Shown here piece after piece: positions 30,755 through 39,955 of a stretch of 64,000 bases of DNA; positions within the stretch are counted from its first letter, which is position 1, and each line of letters opens with the position of its first letter. The notes beneath the pieces were generated by a model, which saw only the letters and a list, made by a program, of their open reading frames with translations, had not been told where the DNA came from and did no database searches. The stretch is taken from positions 155,312 to 219,311 of the forward strand of contig CAUYUJ010000747.1 in assembly GCA_963575745.1 (NCBI GenBank), in the 5' to 3' direction. A program made the position numbers and the translations under genes. This DNA is from Prorocentrum cordatum. Lineage: Eukaryota > Sar > Dinophyceae > Prorocentrales > Prorocentraceae.

Positions 30755-32754
30755 CGGGCCTCGCCTGTGGGAAGCTGCACGGCCTGCGGATCGCCGCCAT
30801 GCGTGCGGAAGCCAGGCTGCCCATGGGCGCCAGCGTCGGCCTGCGGCCGCGGGCGATGCGCGGCGCGGCCTACCGCGACCCTTTCGTGGTGCATGCGGTG
30901 GAGGTGGCGCGCTCCTGGGGCATGACGCTGGAGACGGGCCTGCCTAGCGCCGCGGTGGTGCAGGAATGCTGGCTTGGGGCGCAAGGCTTGCTCGACCTTC
31001 GCCGCCCCTGGGGGCAGCGCCGCGACCCTGCGCAGGCATGCGTGCTGGCGCTGAGGCGGGTCGGCATCGAGATGGTGACCTTCAATACCGCCATAGATTG
31101 GCAGGCGCGCGTCCTCTCGCTGGAGTTCCACTCGCCTGGCATGCCGGTGCAGGTGGCGCGGGAGTCGGCGATGCTGGCCTCGGACGTGCTCGCGCTGAAG
31201 CGGCTGCGCGGGCCAGGAGCCCGGGCATGGCCAGTGCACTGGAAGGGGCTGGAGCGCCTCCTCCACGCGCGCCGCCGCCCCGTGGGGCAGGACGGCGCCG
31301 AGGCCGCTGAAGGCGCAGGCTGCCAGGAGCCCGCGCCGCCGCCGCCGCACTGGCAGTCCCGCCACAGGCGAGCGCTCGCAGCGGTCCTTGGCGGCCCCCA
31401 CTGGCCGCAGGAGCGCCTCTGGAAGGAGGGCAAGGCGCGCGACGGCCTGCGCCGCCTCTGCGGAGGCCGTGGCACGCTGCGGCACAGGGCCTTCGAGTGC
31501 GAGGCCTGGCAGATGCTGCGGCGGGATGCGTGCTCGCGGGAGCTGCTGGAGGGGGCGCGGCTGGTGGCGCAGCGCGGGGGCGCTGCGGCGGAGCTCTTTG
31601 CGCGGGCGCTGTGCCCTGACCCCGCCCTGGCCTTCCCTGCGACGGCCGACGCCGCGCTCGCGGCCCCGCGCTGCTTTGGAGTGCCGCCTGGCTCAAAGTC
31701 CGAGGGCAGGGTCTTCGTGGATGGCAGCGCCAGGCTTCCTGCGCTGCGCGGGGCCCGCCGCGCAGGCTGGGCGGTCGTGCAGATCGGCCTCAGCGGGGAG
31801 GTCATTGGCGGGATGCACGGCATCGTCCCGCGGGCGCACGGGCCCAAGCAGGAGGCCAGGGACGGCGAGGACTACGCGTTCCACATGCTGGCCCAGTTCT
31901 GGCTGCCGTCGGCCGATGGCTCGGGCCTCGAGGTCTTCTGCGACTGCGCGGGCACGGTCGGCTTGGCGCTCTCGCAGGGCAAGGCCCTCGCGCCACTGCA
32001 GGCGCGCCGCCACCTCTGGCAGGCGCGGCGGGCTGGGCCAGGCCCGACGGCCACGGCGCGGGAGGTCAAGGCGCACAAGGAGCTCTCGGCAGCTGCCACC
32101 TGGGAGGAGGAGCTCCTGATCAAGGGCAACAGGGCAGCCGACCTGCGGGCCAAGCGAGGCGCGGCGCTGTGGCCGATCGACGAGGAGCTGGTCTGGTTCC
32201 TCCAGGCGTGCGCCTGGCGCGTGGAGGAGCTTGGGCGCTGGGTTGGCGAGCTGGCCGCCACCATGGTGGACCGAGAGCAGCTGGACTCAGACGGGGTCGT
32301 GGGCACGGCCGACCTCGTCTACGACATCCCGCAGGAGGCGCTGGACGCGGCGGAGCAGGCCGACGCGGAGGTGGCGGCGCTGGCGCTCGAGGCCGACCGC
32401 GAGCTCGGCCAGGCGCCTGGCGCCGCTGCTGGGGCTGATGCTGGAGAGGTGCATGGCCAGGCGCCCGCCGCTGCCGCGGCTGCCGAGCTGGCGGAGGCGG
32501 CTGCGGCCGCTCCCGAGCTGAAGGCCGCGATTGCAGGAGCTGGTGTGGCGCGGGAGGTTCGTGGGCACTGCATCGTCGTCTCGCGCCTCGAGAATGGCGA
32601 TGGGGCCGTGGCCTGGTGCATGAAGTGTGGTTGCCGTTTCTGGAAGCGGCCCCCGCCTGCTGGGACTGGCCTGCTGGGCAGCTGCAAGGGGCGGCCAGCC
32701 CCTGGCGAAAGGGCGGCGGAGGCACGGCGGCTCCGCGCCTCCAGGAGCCCATGA
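30751..32754 (+). CDS. ORF2 of element B: connection, RNase H and C-terminal Cys domain
   Basis: A 667-codon open frame (GTG at its left edge; really a continuation of ORF2). The zinc finger between RT and RNase H is weak (LCGGRGTLRHRAFEC near 31456). RNase H is intact: RVFVDGSAR near 31710, GEDYAFHML near 31866 (Glu), VFCDCAGTVG near 31935, REVKAHKE near 32062, and KGNRAADLRAK near 32122. A Glu/Ala-rich helical linker follows (32330-32530). The C-terminal motif is GHCIVVSRLENGDGAVAWCM with KCGC, then GSCKGRP near 32680, the same layout as in A and C. The tail continues in another frame to 33029. Confidence 0.8.
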   Translation: MTGLACGKLHGLRIAAMRAEARLPMGASVGLRPRAMRGAAYRDPFVVHAVEVARSWGMTLETGLPSAAVVQECWLGAQGLLDLRRPWGQRRDPAQACVLALRRVGIEMVTFNTAIDWQARVLSLEFHSPGMPVQVARESAMLASDVLALKRLRGPGARAWPVHWKGLERLLHARRRPVGQDGAEAAEGAGCQEPAPPPPHWQSRHRRALAAVLGGPHWPQERLWKEGKARDGLRRLCGGRGTLRHRAFECEAWQMLRRDACSRELLEGARLVAQRGGAAAELFARALCPDPALAFPATADAALAAPRCFGVPPGSKSEGRVFVDGSARLPALRGARRAGWAVVQIGLSGEVIGGMHGIVPRAHGPKQEARDGEDYAFHMLAQFWLPSADGSGLEVFCDCAGTVGLALSQGKALAPLQARRHLWQARRAGPGPTATAREVKAHKELSAAATWEEELLIKGNRAADLRAKRGAALWPIDEELVWFLQACAWRVEELGRWVGELAATMVDREQLDSDGVVGTADLVYDIPQEALDAAEQADAEVAALALEADRELGQAPGAAAGADAGEVHGQAPAAAAAAELAEAAAAAPELKAAIAGAGVAREVRGHCIVVSRLENGDGAVAWCMKCGCRFWKRPPPAGTGLLGSCKGRPAPGERAAEARRLRASRSP

Positions 32755-33029
32755 GCAAGGCCAGGCTCTCGGCCCCGCAGCCGCCCACGCTGGAGGAGCA
32801 GGCGCGGCTCGTGGCGGTGATCCGCGACGGCGCAGACGGCGAGGCAGGCGCGGGCGCTCCCGCTGGTGCAGGGAGGCCGCCGCGCTGGGGGCTGCGGCCA
32901 GTCGTGGCGGACGCCTGGCAGGCGGCGGAGCTCCACGGCTTCGCCTCGCCCGCTGCAGCGGCCTGCTGGGCGAGGGCCCGAGTGGCGGCGGGCAGGGGGT
33001 CGCCCTTCGGCGACGGTGGCGCGGACTGA
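32755..33029 (+). pseudogene. out-of-frame C-terminal tail of element B ORF2
   Basis: The frame open from 32616 to TGA 33029 reads MSKARLSAPQPPTLEEQARL from 32751 and is Ala/Arg/Gly-rich. It probably represents the original ORF2 C-terminus displaced by a frameshift just before 32754. No domain recognised. Confidence 0.4.
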
Positions 33030-33105
33030 CAGCCGCGCTGACGGCGCCTGGTTTAGCTTGCCGGCAGGGCGCCAGGGGGCCGAACAAGAAAAATGCCCAA
33101 AATGG

Positions 33106-33411
33106 CCTCCTCCTCCTCCCCGCGCCGACCCGACCGTGCGGGTGCGCCGAGAATGGGATTTCGAATGTTGGAAGTGTCAAGGCGGATCCCCCGGATGGAA
33201 CACCGAGCAACGCGGTGGAGGCCCGATCACAGTGAACCTTCATTCCGAGCGTGAATTGCCTACCCCGCTTTCGCTTCCAGGAAGAACCAAGTCATACCAC
33301 GCGCCTCCTCGTCAAGCGGCCTGACCAGTACAGGCCGTAGTTTGGCATCGTTTGGTATCTATTGGAAGCGAGGGTGGTCAAAAGCGAGATAGGTTTGTTT
33401 TCCCCCTATGC
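33106..33411. other. right border of B and start of duplicated spacer
   Basis: (TCC)4 at 33108-33119, then a block at 33139-33234 (CGGGTGCGCCGAGAATG, GGAAGTGTCAAGG, GATCCCCC, GGAACACCGAGCAACGCGGT) that recurs at 33783-33878. No gene. Confidence 0.6.
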
Positions 33412-34200
33412 ATGGAGACCCCAGGACGTCCGGGGACCGAGGGGAGGAGCTGGGGGCGCTCCACCTCGTGCCACGGGGGCAGGGTGGCGGAGCAGAGAGA
33501 ACACTCGTGTGCGCAGGAGAGGTGGCGCATGCGGGGTGGCGCAGGCTGCGCGTCGCAGACCAGGTGGCGCAGGCCGCGCGGTGCAGAAGCCATGTGGTGC
33601 AGGCCGTGTGGCGCAAGCTGCGTGGCACAAGTCATGTGGCGCCAGCGACACGGTGAATGCTGTGCGGCACAAGTCGCGTGGCGCCAGCGACATGGTGCAT
33701 GCTGCGCGGCGCGAGCCGCGCGGTGCCGGCGCGCCCGGCGAGGCCCCCCACGCCGACCCGCTCCGCGGGAAGACGCGACGTGCGGGTGCGCCGAGAATGA
33801 AATTCTGAGTGTTGAAAGTGTCAAGGTTGATCCCCCAGATGGAACACCGAGCAACGCGGTGGAGGCCCGACCACAATGACCTCCATGGAGACCTCAGGAC
33901 GTCCGAGGACCGAGGAGAGGAGCTGGGGACACTCCACCTCGTGCCACGGGGGCAGGGTGGCGGAGCAGAGAGAACACACGCGCGTGCAGGAGAGGTGGCG
34001 CCAGCGGGGTGGCGCAGGCGGCGCGCTGCAGACCGCGGGCGGTGCAGGCCGCGCGGTGCAGAAGCAATGTGGCGCAAGCCCTGTGGCGCAGGCCGCGTGG
34101 CGCAGGCTGCGTGGCACCAGTCGTGCGGCGCCAGCGGCGCGGTGCATGCCGTGCGGCGCGGGCCGCGCGGTGCTGGCGCGCGCGCCCCGGCGACGGGCGG
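33412..34200 (+). repeat. duplicated spacer between elements B and C
   Basis: A block of about 120 bp (GGAGACC, CAGGACGTCCG, GGGAGGAGCTGGGG, CCACCTCGTGCCACGGGGGC, GGTGGCGGAGCAGAGAGAAC) starts at 33412 and again at 33886. Each copy is followed by GTGGCGCAGGC/GCGGTGCAGGC minisatellite units. The unit is about 470 bp. The 650-aa antisense ORF across this region is compositional. Confidence 0.82.
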
Positions 34201-34305
34201 CCACAAGGGCGCCCGCGGGGCGGCCCCCGGGGCGCGCCCCGCGGGGCGGCGGCAGGGCGGCGTCCAGCGGGGGAGGGTCGGGCAGCCCACGCCAGCGCGC
34301 GGGGC

Positions 34306-34345
34306 CTCCTCCTCCTCCTCCTCCTCCTCCTCCTCCTCCTCCCCC
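34306..34345 (+). repeat. (TCC)n tract at the 5' border of retrotransposon C
   Basis: About eleven TCC triplets followed by a C run that merges into the SL. Left half of the presumed target. Confidence 0.92.
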
Positions 34346-34366
34346 CCGTAGCCATTTTGGCTCAAG
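34346..34366 (+). other. complete dinoflagellate spliced-leader sequence at the 5' end of C
   Basis: CCGTAGCCATTTTGG followed directly by CTCAAG: 21 of 21 bases match the invariant part of the dinoflagellate SL. The base before it is C, from the microsatellite, not the A/G/T of a native SL. An SL RNA gene would continue with a GT donor; here the next bases are ATGACG. So this is a reverse-transcribed leader from a trans-spliced mRNA, not an SL gene. Confidence 0.93.
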
Positions 34367-34470
34367 ATGACGACCTGGGGGGCTGTCCAGCCCCCAGGCC
34401 GAAGGGAGACCTTTGGACCGAGGACAGTTCCCAGACGGGCGTCGGGCGCGCGCGCGGCACTGCTGCAGCC

Positions 34471-35748
34471 ATGGGGAGTGGCGGCGGCGGACGCGGGGCG
34501 GGCAGCGCCTGGTCGGGGACCCCGAATCGCCAGAGGGTTCCCCCGTGGAAGAGGAGCAGCAGTGGCAGTCGCCCTCCTCGCAGCAGCTACGCGGTGTGTG
34601 ACGGGTGCAGCAGATGGCGCTACTGCAAGAATATCACCAGCAGGGGCGACCTCTGCATCTGCGGCAAGAATATCGCCTGCCTCGTCCCCGACGGACATGT
34701 CTTCCGTGACGAAGATGGTGGGTGGCTGGCAGCACAGCCCCAAGGAGGAACCTCGCCCAGGATCAGCTGGGCAGATGGTTGGCAGCCAGGCGGTGGTGCA
34801 GGCGGGAAAGGACAAGGAGGCCAACGCCAGCCACCACCTCACGACAAGACTGTCGACCTCAAGGCTGCCGCCGCAGCAGCATACAGCAAGCTCAGCAAGG
34901 ACGACCCGCTCAGGCAGCACTACGAGGCCCTCTGGCCAGAGCTCGCCGCAGCCAAGCCACCAGCAGACCAACCAGTCGTTGGATTCAAGGCAGTGGAGGC
35001 AGCTGCTCGACGCTTGGACAAACTCCAGAAGAAAGTACGATTGGCAGGGGAGCAAGTTGAGAGTGCCCAGCAGTACTTGGCTGAGAGTGAACGCAAGCTT
35101 CGTGAAGCCATGGAAGCCTCCATTGCAGCCGAAGATGAGTTCGACAAGCTCAAGGCCACAGTCGGCAAGCAAGAGGCACCAGCTGAACCTGCAGCCGAGA
35201 AGCCAACTCTGGCAGCCCTCCTGGAGCAGTTCGAGCATGAGCCTGACGACTTCCACAAGTGGTCCGAGCCCGACAAGGAGGTCTGGCGAGCAGCAAAGGC
35301 CAGGGGCGAGCGCATGGCCCAGACGGTCAAGGAGCACGAGGAGGAGACGGCGAAGCACCTGCGACTACTGGAGGAAGAGACGGCCAGGCACCAGGAGCAG
35401 CTGCGCCAGCTCGAGCAGGCCCGCACCAGGCGCCTGTCAAAGAGCGGAGAGCAAGACCCAGAAGCAGCAGAAGCCCCACCAGGCAAGCGTGTCTGCGCCG
35501 CCAGCCCAGCCCCTCAGCGAGGTGCCACCCCATGCACTGAGGCAGCAGGGACAGCCGCCGCGGCTGCGCCCACCGGCGCCGCAGCAGCTGCCCAACCAGA
35601 AGCAGGCGCAGCAGAACACGACAAAGCAGAGGAACGCCGAGCCAGAGTGGAGGCCCACATCCAGGAGGCGCGAGAGAAGGTCTCGCAGGCGAGGCGCGCC
35701 GAGACAGTCGTCGATGCAGAAGGGCAAGGTGACCACTCAGCAGGGTAG
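34471..35748 (+). CDS. ORF1 of element C: Cys-rich finger and coiled-coil protein
   Basis: 425 codons. ATG 34471 is the first in this frame after the SL, 105 bases downstream; a different frame has an ATG flush with the SL (34367). The N-terminus is Gly/Arg/Ser-rich. A Cys motif follows (YAVCDGCSRWRYCKNITSRG then CIC, about residues 38-60), a diverged relative of A's finger. A long coiled coil covers about residues 130-330 (LDKLQKKVRLAGEQVESAQQ; EEETARHQEQLRQLEQARTR). The Ala/Pro-rich end is basic. Overlaps the start of ORF2 by 35 bases in a +1 relation, so coupled translation or frameshifting is possible. RNA binding and chaperoning are inferred from LINE ORF1 biology. Confidence 0.8.
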   Translation: MGSGGGGRGAGSAWSGTPNRQRVPPWKRSSSGSRPPRSSYAVCDGCSRWRYCKNITSRGDLCICGKNIACLVPDGHVFRDEDGGWLAAQPQGGTSPRISWADGWQPGGGAGGKGQGGQRQPPPHDKTVDLKAAAAAAYSKLSKDDPLRQHYEALWPELAAAKPPADQPVVGFKAVEAAARRLDKLQKKVRLAGEQVESAQQYLAESERKLREAMEASIAAEDEFDKLKATVGKQEAPAEPAAEKPTLAALLEQFEHEPDDFHKWSEPDKEVWRAAKARGERMAQTVKEHEEETAKHLRLLEEETARHQEQLRQLEQARTRRLSKSGEQDPEAAEAPPGKRVCAASPAPQRGATPCTEAAGTAAAAAPTGAAAAAQPEAGAAEHDKAEERRARVEAHIQEAREKVSQARRAETVVDAEGQGDHSAG

Positions 35749-38700
35749 CCGCCCCAAGGCGAGCGCGAAGAAGGCTCGCCGCCCGTGCCACATCGACTTC
35801 TTCAACGTCACGACCTGGGGCCCCCAGGCACAGGGCTACCTCATGGAGATCAACAATACCAAGGACAGGGACATCATTGGCATCGCGGAGCACCACCTCC
35901 GCCAGCCTGCGCAGATAAGCAAGGCAAGAGCGGCGCTCAGGAGGAATGGCATGCACAGCTACTGGACCAAGGCACGGCCAGGAGAAGGAGAAGGCACTCG
36001 AGGAGGCACGTGTGCCATCGCGCGAGGATCCTTGGACATCCAGGACAGGATCGCGGGTTTCGATGAGCACTACCTGCACGAGGACGGCAGTGACGCCACG
36101 GTGGTGATCTCCAACCTGCACAAGGTCCGTTTCGCAGTGGCTTTCGTCTACTTCGAGTGTGGGACGGGCTTTGGAGAGAGGAACGTCGACATCCTCTGCG
36201 ACCTGCGGGAGAAGATGGCCGTCTGGGGAGGGCCATGGGCAGCGCTTGGGGACTTCAACATGACGCCGTCGGAGCTCAACAACAGCATTTGGCCCAGGGT
36301 GCTGAATGCTCAAGTAGCTGCGGCGGAGGATGGCGCCCCCACATGTTTCCCAGCAGTAGGTGAAGCCAGGTGCATCGACTTCGCGCTGATCTCGCAGGGC
36401 CCGGCGCCGTATGTCGACCAGCTGGAGCTGCTCAGGACCGTGCCGTGGAAGCCGCACATTGGCATCCGCTTGAAGTTGAAGGGGCGGCCTCTCATGCTCA
36501 AGGGCAGGGTACTTCGCAGGCCAGCAGCCATAAAGCCGCCAGTCACAGTCGAGAGAACGCCGAAGTCCAGAGCCGCTTGCAGACGAGCGGCGCGCGGAGG
36601 CCAGGAGGCCATGCGCCGACGTCAGCCAGCGCTGGCAGAGGCAGGACGCGACCTGGACGAGAACGACATGGAGCCAGTGCCGCAGCTGTACTACGACAAG
36701 GAGGTCCAGCACGCCATCGCTGACGAGTTGTGGCAGGCCACCTCCGAGCGGGTCAGCGCGCGCGCCTACGACGAGTTGCCCCAGCACTTGCAGCACACAG
36801 TCGTCGGCAAGATGATGGAGCGGGACATGCTGGACCTGGGGCAACAGTACGACCGCTTCGCAAGCACCCTCGAGCTCAGCCTGCGCGAGAGCATCGGCAT
36901 CCCAGAGGAAGAGCGTGGACGACATCTCGGGCACAGCAGGCCCCCGAGCTACAAGAGCGCGAGCATCAAGGACACCGTCACCTCTACGCCATGGGCAGGG
37001 GTCGAAAGGAAGATCCACGCGTGGTGGGCGGAAATCTCCTCCTTGGTGCGGCAGCTCTCGCACCATGATGCCCGAGCGCAGGAGGCAGCAGCAAGTCGAC
37101 AGGGCAAGACCCAGGCACTTCCCGATGAGGACTCGGGAGGTGGACAGGGCCCGTCGGCGTCGGAGTTTGGCCCCGTCATGTCTGGCAGCCAGGTAGGCCT
37201 CGAAGACGGGGTCCCCGCACCAGCCATGAGCCCATCGAAGAGTTCGGGAGCAGGCAGTGGAGGCGCAGCAGGAGGCGGCGGCAGTAGCACCAAGGACATC
37301 GCGAATCAGCCAGCACGTGAGAAGGTCCCCCCTCCTCAGGCTGAGGTCCAGGAGCTCGCAGAGGGGCCAGCCCAAGAGAGCCCAGAGCGACCCTGCCTCA
37401 GCCCAGCACCGCCGCCAAAGGACGCGTCCTGGACCTCCGAGACGGGCGCAGCTTTCCAAGAGATGGGGGCGAGGCGGCCTGGCCCAGAGAAAGAGGTAGG
37501 CCCCTCCTCACTCTCCTCGGGGTACCCATCCCCCACACAGGCGAGCGCAGCGGACCATGGGACGGCAGCTGGCCCCTGCTCTGAGATGGGTCAGGGGCTC
37601 CCGCCCCCCGAGTGCGCCGCCACGGGACGCGTCCCAGACCTCGACGTGGGACCAACCCACAGCAGCGCAGACAGTTGCACAGAAGGGATGCAGAGGGGTG
37701 CCCTTCCCCCACCAGCAGGACGCAACACCATGGACATCCAAGATCACGACCCCTTCGAGGATGAGGAGGACTACTTGGGGTACCGCCAGGAGATCGCAGA
37801 CCAGGAGAACAGCGATGGGTACCACCAGCACATCGAGGCGCAGCAGGACAGCCTCGAGTTCGACCAGACCGTTCGCCGTCGTGCAGCTGGATCTGTTTTT
37901 CCCCCACCAGCAGGACGCAGCACCATGGACGTCCAAGACCACGAACCCTTCGAGGAGGAGGAGGACTGCTTGCAGCACCGCCAGGAGACCGCAGATCAGG
38001 AGGACTGCGACGGGCACCACCAGCTCATCGAGGGGCAGCAGGACAGCATCGACAACGGCCAGACCGTTCGTCGCCGTGCAGCTGGATCTGGTAAAACTGC
38101 CCCAGGTGACACGCACTGCTCACCTCCTCAGCCAGCTGGCACTCTGGAGGCAGAGGGTACCGATCACCTGGGGAGTCAGAACCAAGCGCTGCCAGGCCCA
38201 GAGGCAGAGGAGCAACGAGATATGGGCCTGCCCCCACCAGACCTCTGGAATGATGACCAGCACCAGCGGGAGCGGGAAGACTACGTGGCCATGAGAGACG
38301 ACCTGGAGTACTGGGCGGCCATCTGGATGGATAACTTGGTGCAGCTCCCCACGGACAACAGCAACTGGATGCAGTTATGCGTGCCGTTCCTGGAGACCAT
38401 CTTGGGCGGCGGAGGCAACAATGGCATGGTGAGACTGCTCAGGCGTAGGTACCAGCAGGCCGGCCTCAGCCACATCATCAGGGACCTCTGCGAGCGAGCA
38501 TGGAGACATGCAGAACCACGACGCCGAGGCTTTCTCCAAGGTCTTACGCGAGAGGAGCCGACGAGGAGGCACGAATTGGAAATGATGCATTGGAGGGAGC
38601 TTGCTAACTTGCGGAGGTTTATGCGAGAAGTTATAGGCGAACGAGCACCAGAAGGAGCAGCGCGAAGACAACTACATGATGCTCCAGGAACAGGCAGTGG

Positions 38701-39955
38701 CCCGAGTAGCCGCCGAGAGCTGCAGGTCCGCACCCACAGCGGCCACCAGACGCAGCAGCAGATCAACACAAGACGGCAGCTCGCGCAGCAGCTCAACCAG
38801 CCTGACCCAGGCAGGCTGAACGAAGAAGGTGCAGCCAAGGACCAGCAGCAGGCCCTCCTCACAGACCTGCACGCGATAGCAGAGGGCGCCCTCGTGGACC
38901 CAGGGACGATCAGCAGGGTAGCAGAGGAGGTAAAGAGCATGGCCAAGCTACTCACAAAGGCGGTGAAGAAGGCGTACATCTACTGGGTGCACGACGCCAC
39001 GGCAGGCAGTGCGAAGATGGCCCACGCCTACACCAAGGCAGCGGAGCGCAGCCACCTGGAGGACATCCTTGAGCACGAGGGCCAGGTCATCAACCACCCG
39101 CAGCAGCTGGTGGACTTGCGCAAAGAGGCATGGCAACGCAGGTGGACACGAGATGCACAGAAGGCCGAGAGGATCCAAGAGGCGCTGGCCAAGCTGAGGC
39201 AGGCTGCCTCGGCCCAAGAGAATGCCCTCGAGCCCATCAGCAAGGACATCATCGGCTCCATCATCCAGCACCTGAAGCGCAATGCTGGCCAAGGAGCGGA
39301 CTGGTGGAGGGCTCCAGAGCTCAAGGCCATGGGCGCCCAGGGGCTGGAAGCCTTCGTGCAGTGCCTGACCAGCTGTGAGCAACGGGCAGCGTGGCCGTGG
39401 CAATTCTACTTGGTGCTGGGGCTGCTGCTGGGCAAGAAGCGAGGAATCGGCGGTGAGCGCCCCATCGGCCTCATGCCCATGCCGCACCGCATCTGGAGCG
39501 CAGCCAGGAAGCCCATAGTAGCCACCTGGAGCAAGGCAGCGGCGGGCTTCTGGGATACGGCAGTAGCTGGCTCCTCAGCGCTACGAGTGGCAATGCACAG
39601 ACTGATGAGGGCAGAAGCCGCCACGGAGATGGGCTTTCATGCGGCAGGAGTGTTCTACGACGCGGCAAACTTCTACGACAACATAGGCCTCGACCAGCTG
39701 ATCGAGAAGGCCAGCGCCCTCCAGTGCCCGTTGCTGCCGCTGGCAATGGCCGTGCAGATGTACCTTGCGCCCAGGGCCATCATGGCCCACAGCCTCTTCT
39801 CGGACATCTTCGAGCCTGCCAACAGCATGGTAGCTGGCTGTGGCCAAGCGGTCGACCTCACCAGACCGCTTTGTATGGCATCCTGGATGCAGCGCACAAG
39901 CACCACATCTTCGTCGTCATGCAGCAGTACCTGGACGACTTGGCCCTGCAGGTAG
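35714..39955 (+). CDS. ORF2 of element C, part 1: endonuclease, repeat linker, RT fingers/palm start
   Basis: ATG 35714 (MQKGKVTTQQGSRPKASAKK) is the start nearest the enzyme domain; the frame is open back to the SL-adjacent ATG 34367, over ORF1. Residues about 28-255 are an EEP endonuclease: IAEHHLR near 57, ALGDFNMTP near 177, CIDFALIS near 219, KPHIGIR near 247; all catalytic positions are present. A linker of about 900 residues follows. It holds Pro/Ser-rich sequence, two acidic modules (37688-38090) and one copy of an unrecognised domain (38281-38660). RT motifs begin with ERPIGLMPMPHRIW near 1248 and FYDAANFYD near 1313, which contains the first catalytic Asp. VAGCGQAVDLTRPL near 1372 is the last authentic sequence. 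A frameshift at about 39870 puts the YLDD box in the next frame, and the residues up to 39955 are spurious. Confidence 0.85.
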   Translation: MQKGKVTTQQGSRPKASAKKARRPCHIDFFNVTTWGPQAQGYLMEINNTKDRDIIGIAEHHLRQPAQISKARAALRRNGMHSYWTKARPGEGEGTRGGTCAIARGSLDIQDRIAGFDEHYLHEDGSDATVVISNLHKVRFAVAFVYFECGTGFGERNVDILCDLREKMAVWGGPWAALGDFNMTPSELNNSIWPRVLNAQVAAAEDGAPTCFPAVGEARCIDFALISQGPAPYVDQLELLRTVPWKPHIGIRLKLKGRPLMLKGRVLRRPAAIKPPVTVERTPKSRAACRRAARGGQEAMRRRQPALAEAGRDLDENDMEPVPQLYYDKEVQHAIADELWQATSERVSARAYDELPQHLQHTVVGKMMERDMLDLGQQYDRFASTLELSLRESIGIPEEERGRHLGHSRPPSYKSASIKDTVTSTPWAGVERKIHAWWAEISSLVRQLSHHDARAQEAAASRQGKTQALPDEDSGGGQGPSASEFGPVMSGSQVGLEDGVPAPAMSPSKSSGAGSGGAAGGGGSSTKDIANQPAREKVPPPQAEVQELAEGPAQESPERPCLSPAPPPKDASWTSETGAAFQEMGARRPGPEKEVGPSSLSSGYPSPTQASAADHGTAAGPCSEMGQGLPPPECAATGRVPDLDVGPTHSSADSCTEGMQRGALPPPAGRNTMDIQDHDPFEDEEDYLGYRQEIADQENSDGYHQHIEAQQDSLEFDQTVRRRAAGSVFPPPAGRSTMDVQDHEPFEEEEDCLQHRQETADQEDCDGHHQLIEGQQDSIDNGQTVRRRAAGSGKTAPGDTHCSPPQPAGTLEAEGTDHLGSQNQALPGPEAEEQRDMGLPPPDLWNDDQHQREREDYVAMRDDLEYWAAIWMDNLVQLPTDNSNWMQLCVPFLETILGGGGNNGMVRLLRRRYQQAGLSHIIRDLCERAWRHAEPRRRGFLQGLTREEPTRRHELEMMHWRELANLRRFMREVIGERAPEGAARRQLHDAPGTGSGPSSRRELQVRTHSGHQTQQQINTRRQLAQQLNQPDPGRLNEEGAAKDQQQALLTDLHAIAEGALVDPGTISRVAEEVKSMAKLLTKAVKKAYIYWVHDATAGSAKMAHAYTKAAERSHLEDILEHEGQVINHPQQLVDLRKEAWQRRWTRDAQKAERIQEALAKLRQAASAQENALEPISKDIIGSIIQHLKRNAGQGADWWRAPELKAMGAQGLEAFVQCLTSCEQRAAWPWQFYLVLGLLLGKKRGIGGERPIGLMPMPHRIWSAARKPIVATWSKAAAGFWDTAVAGSSALRVAMHRLMRAEAATEMGFHAAGVFYDAANFYDNIGLDQLIEKASALQCPLLPLAMAVQMYLAPRAIMAHSLFSDIFEPANSMVAGCGQAVDLTRPLCMASWMQRTSTTSSSSCSSTWTTWPCR
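37688..38090 (+). repeat. two acidic modules within element C ORF2
   Basis: Each module has PPPAGR-TMD, an Asp/Glu-rich F-E-(D/E)-E-E-D segment, then H-Q-x-I and QTVRRRAAGS. Copies begin at 37688 and 37896. A third, diverged copy opens the tail ORF at 43818 (MQRGARPPPAG, STMDMADLDHFLEEEN). The modules may be acidic protein-interaction segments; function unknown. Confidence 0.85.

Larger units (their letters stand above)
26950..33105 (+). mobile_element. non-LTR retrotransposon B
   Basis: A 6.2-kb LINE-like element, very GC-rich. Order: SL-like 5' end (26950-26970), ORF1, then ORF2 (endonuclease, RT, finger, RNase H, C-terminal Cys domain). After the last ORF a GGCGCC/GGCGCC inverted pair (33043-33048, 33068-33073) and an A-rich segment (AAGAAAAATGCCCAAAATGG) precede (TCC)4. 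The leader (CCAGGTG, TCTTGC, TTCAGAGCGGC) aligns with A's leader, so A and B belong to one lineage. ORF2 is in three frames, and endonuclease and RT catalytic residues have changed, so it is probably inactive. Confidence 0.87.

Noticed and set aside
33095-33107. inverted SL core (CCAAAATGGC) beside (TCC)4 at the end of B
   Set aside because: Only ten bases match the SL complement, and the flanks do not; chance is a good explanation.
34346-34366. SL RNA gene
   Set aside because: No GT splice donor or Sm-site region follows; a start codon follows directly.
33406-35358. 650-codon antisense ORF
   Set aside because: It spans the duplicated spacer, a TCC tract and the antisense of ORF1-C; the sense strand has clear domains.
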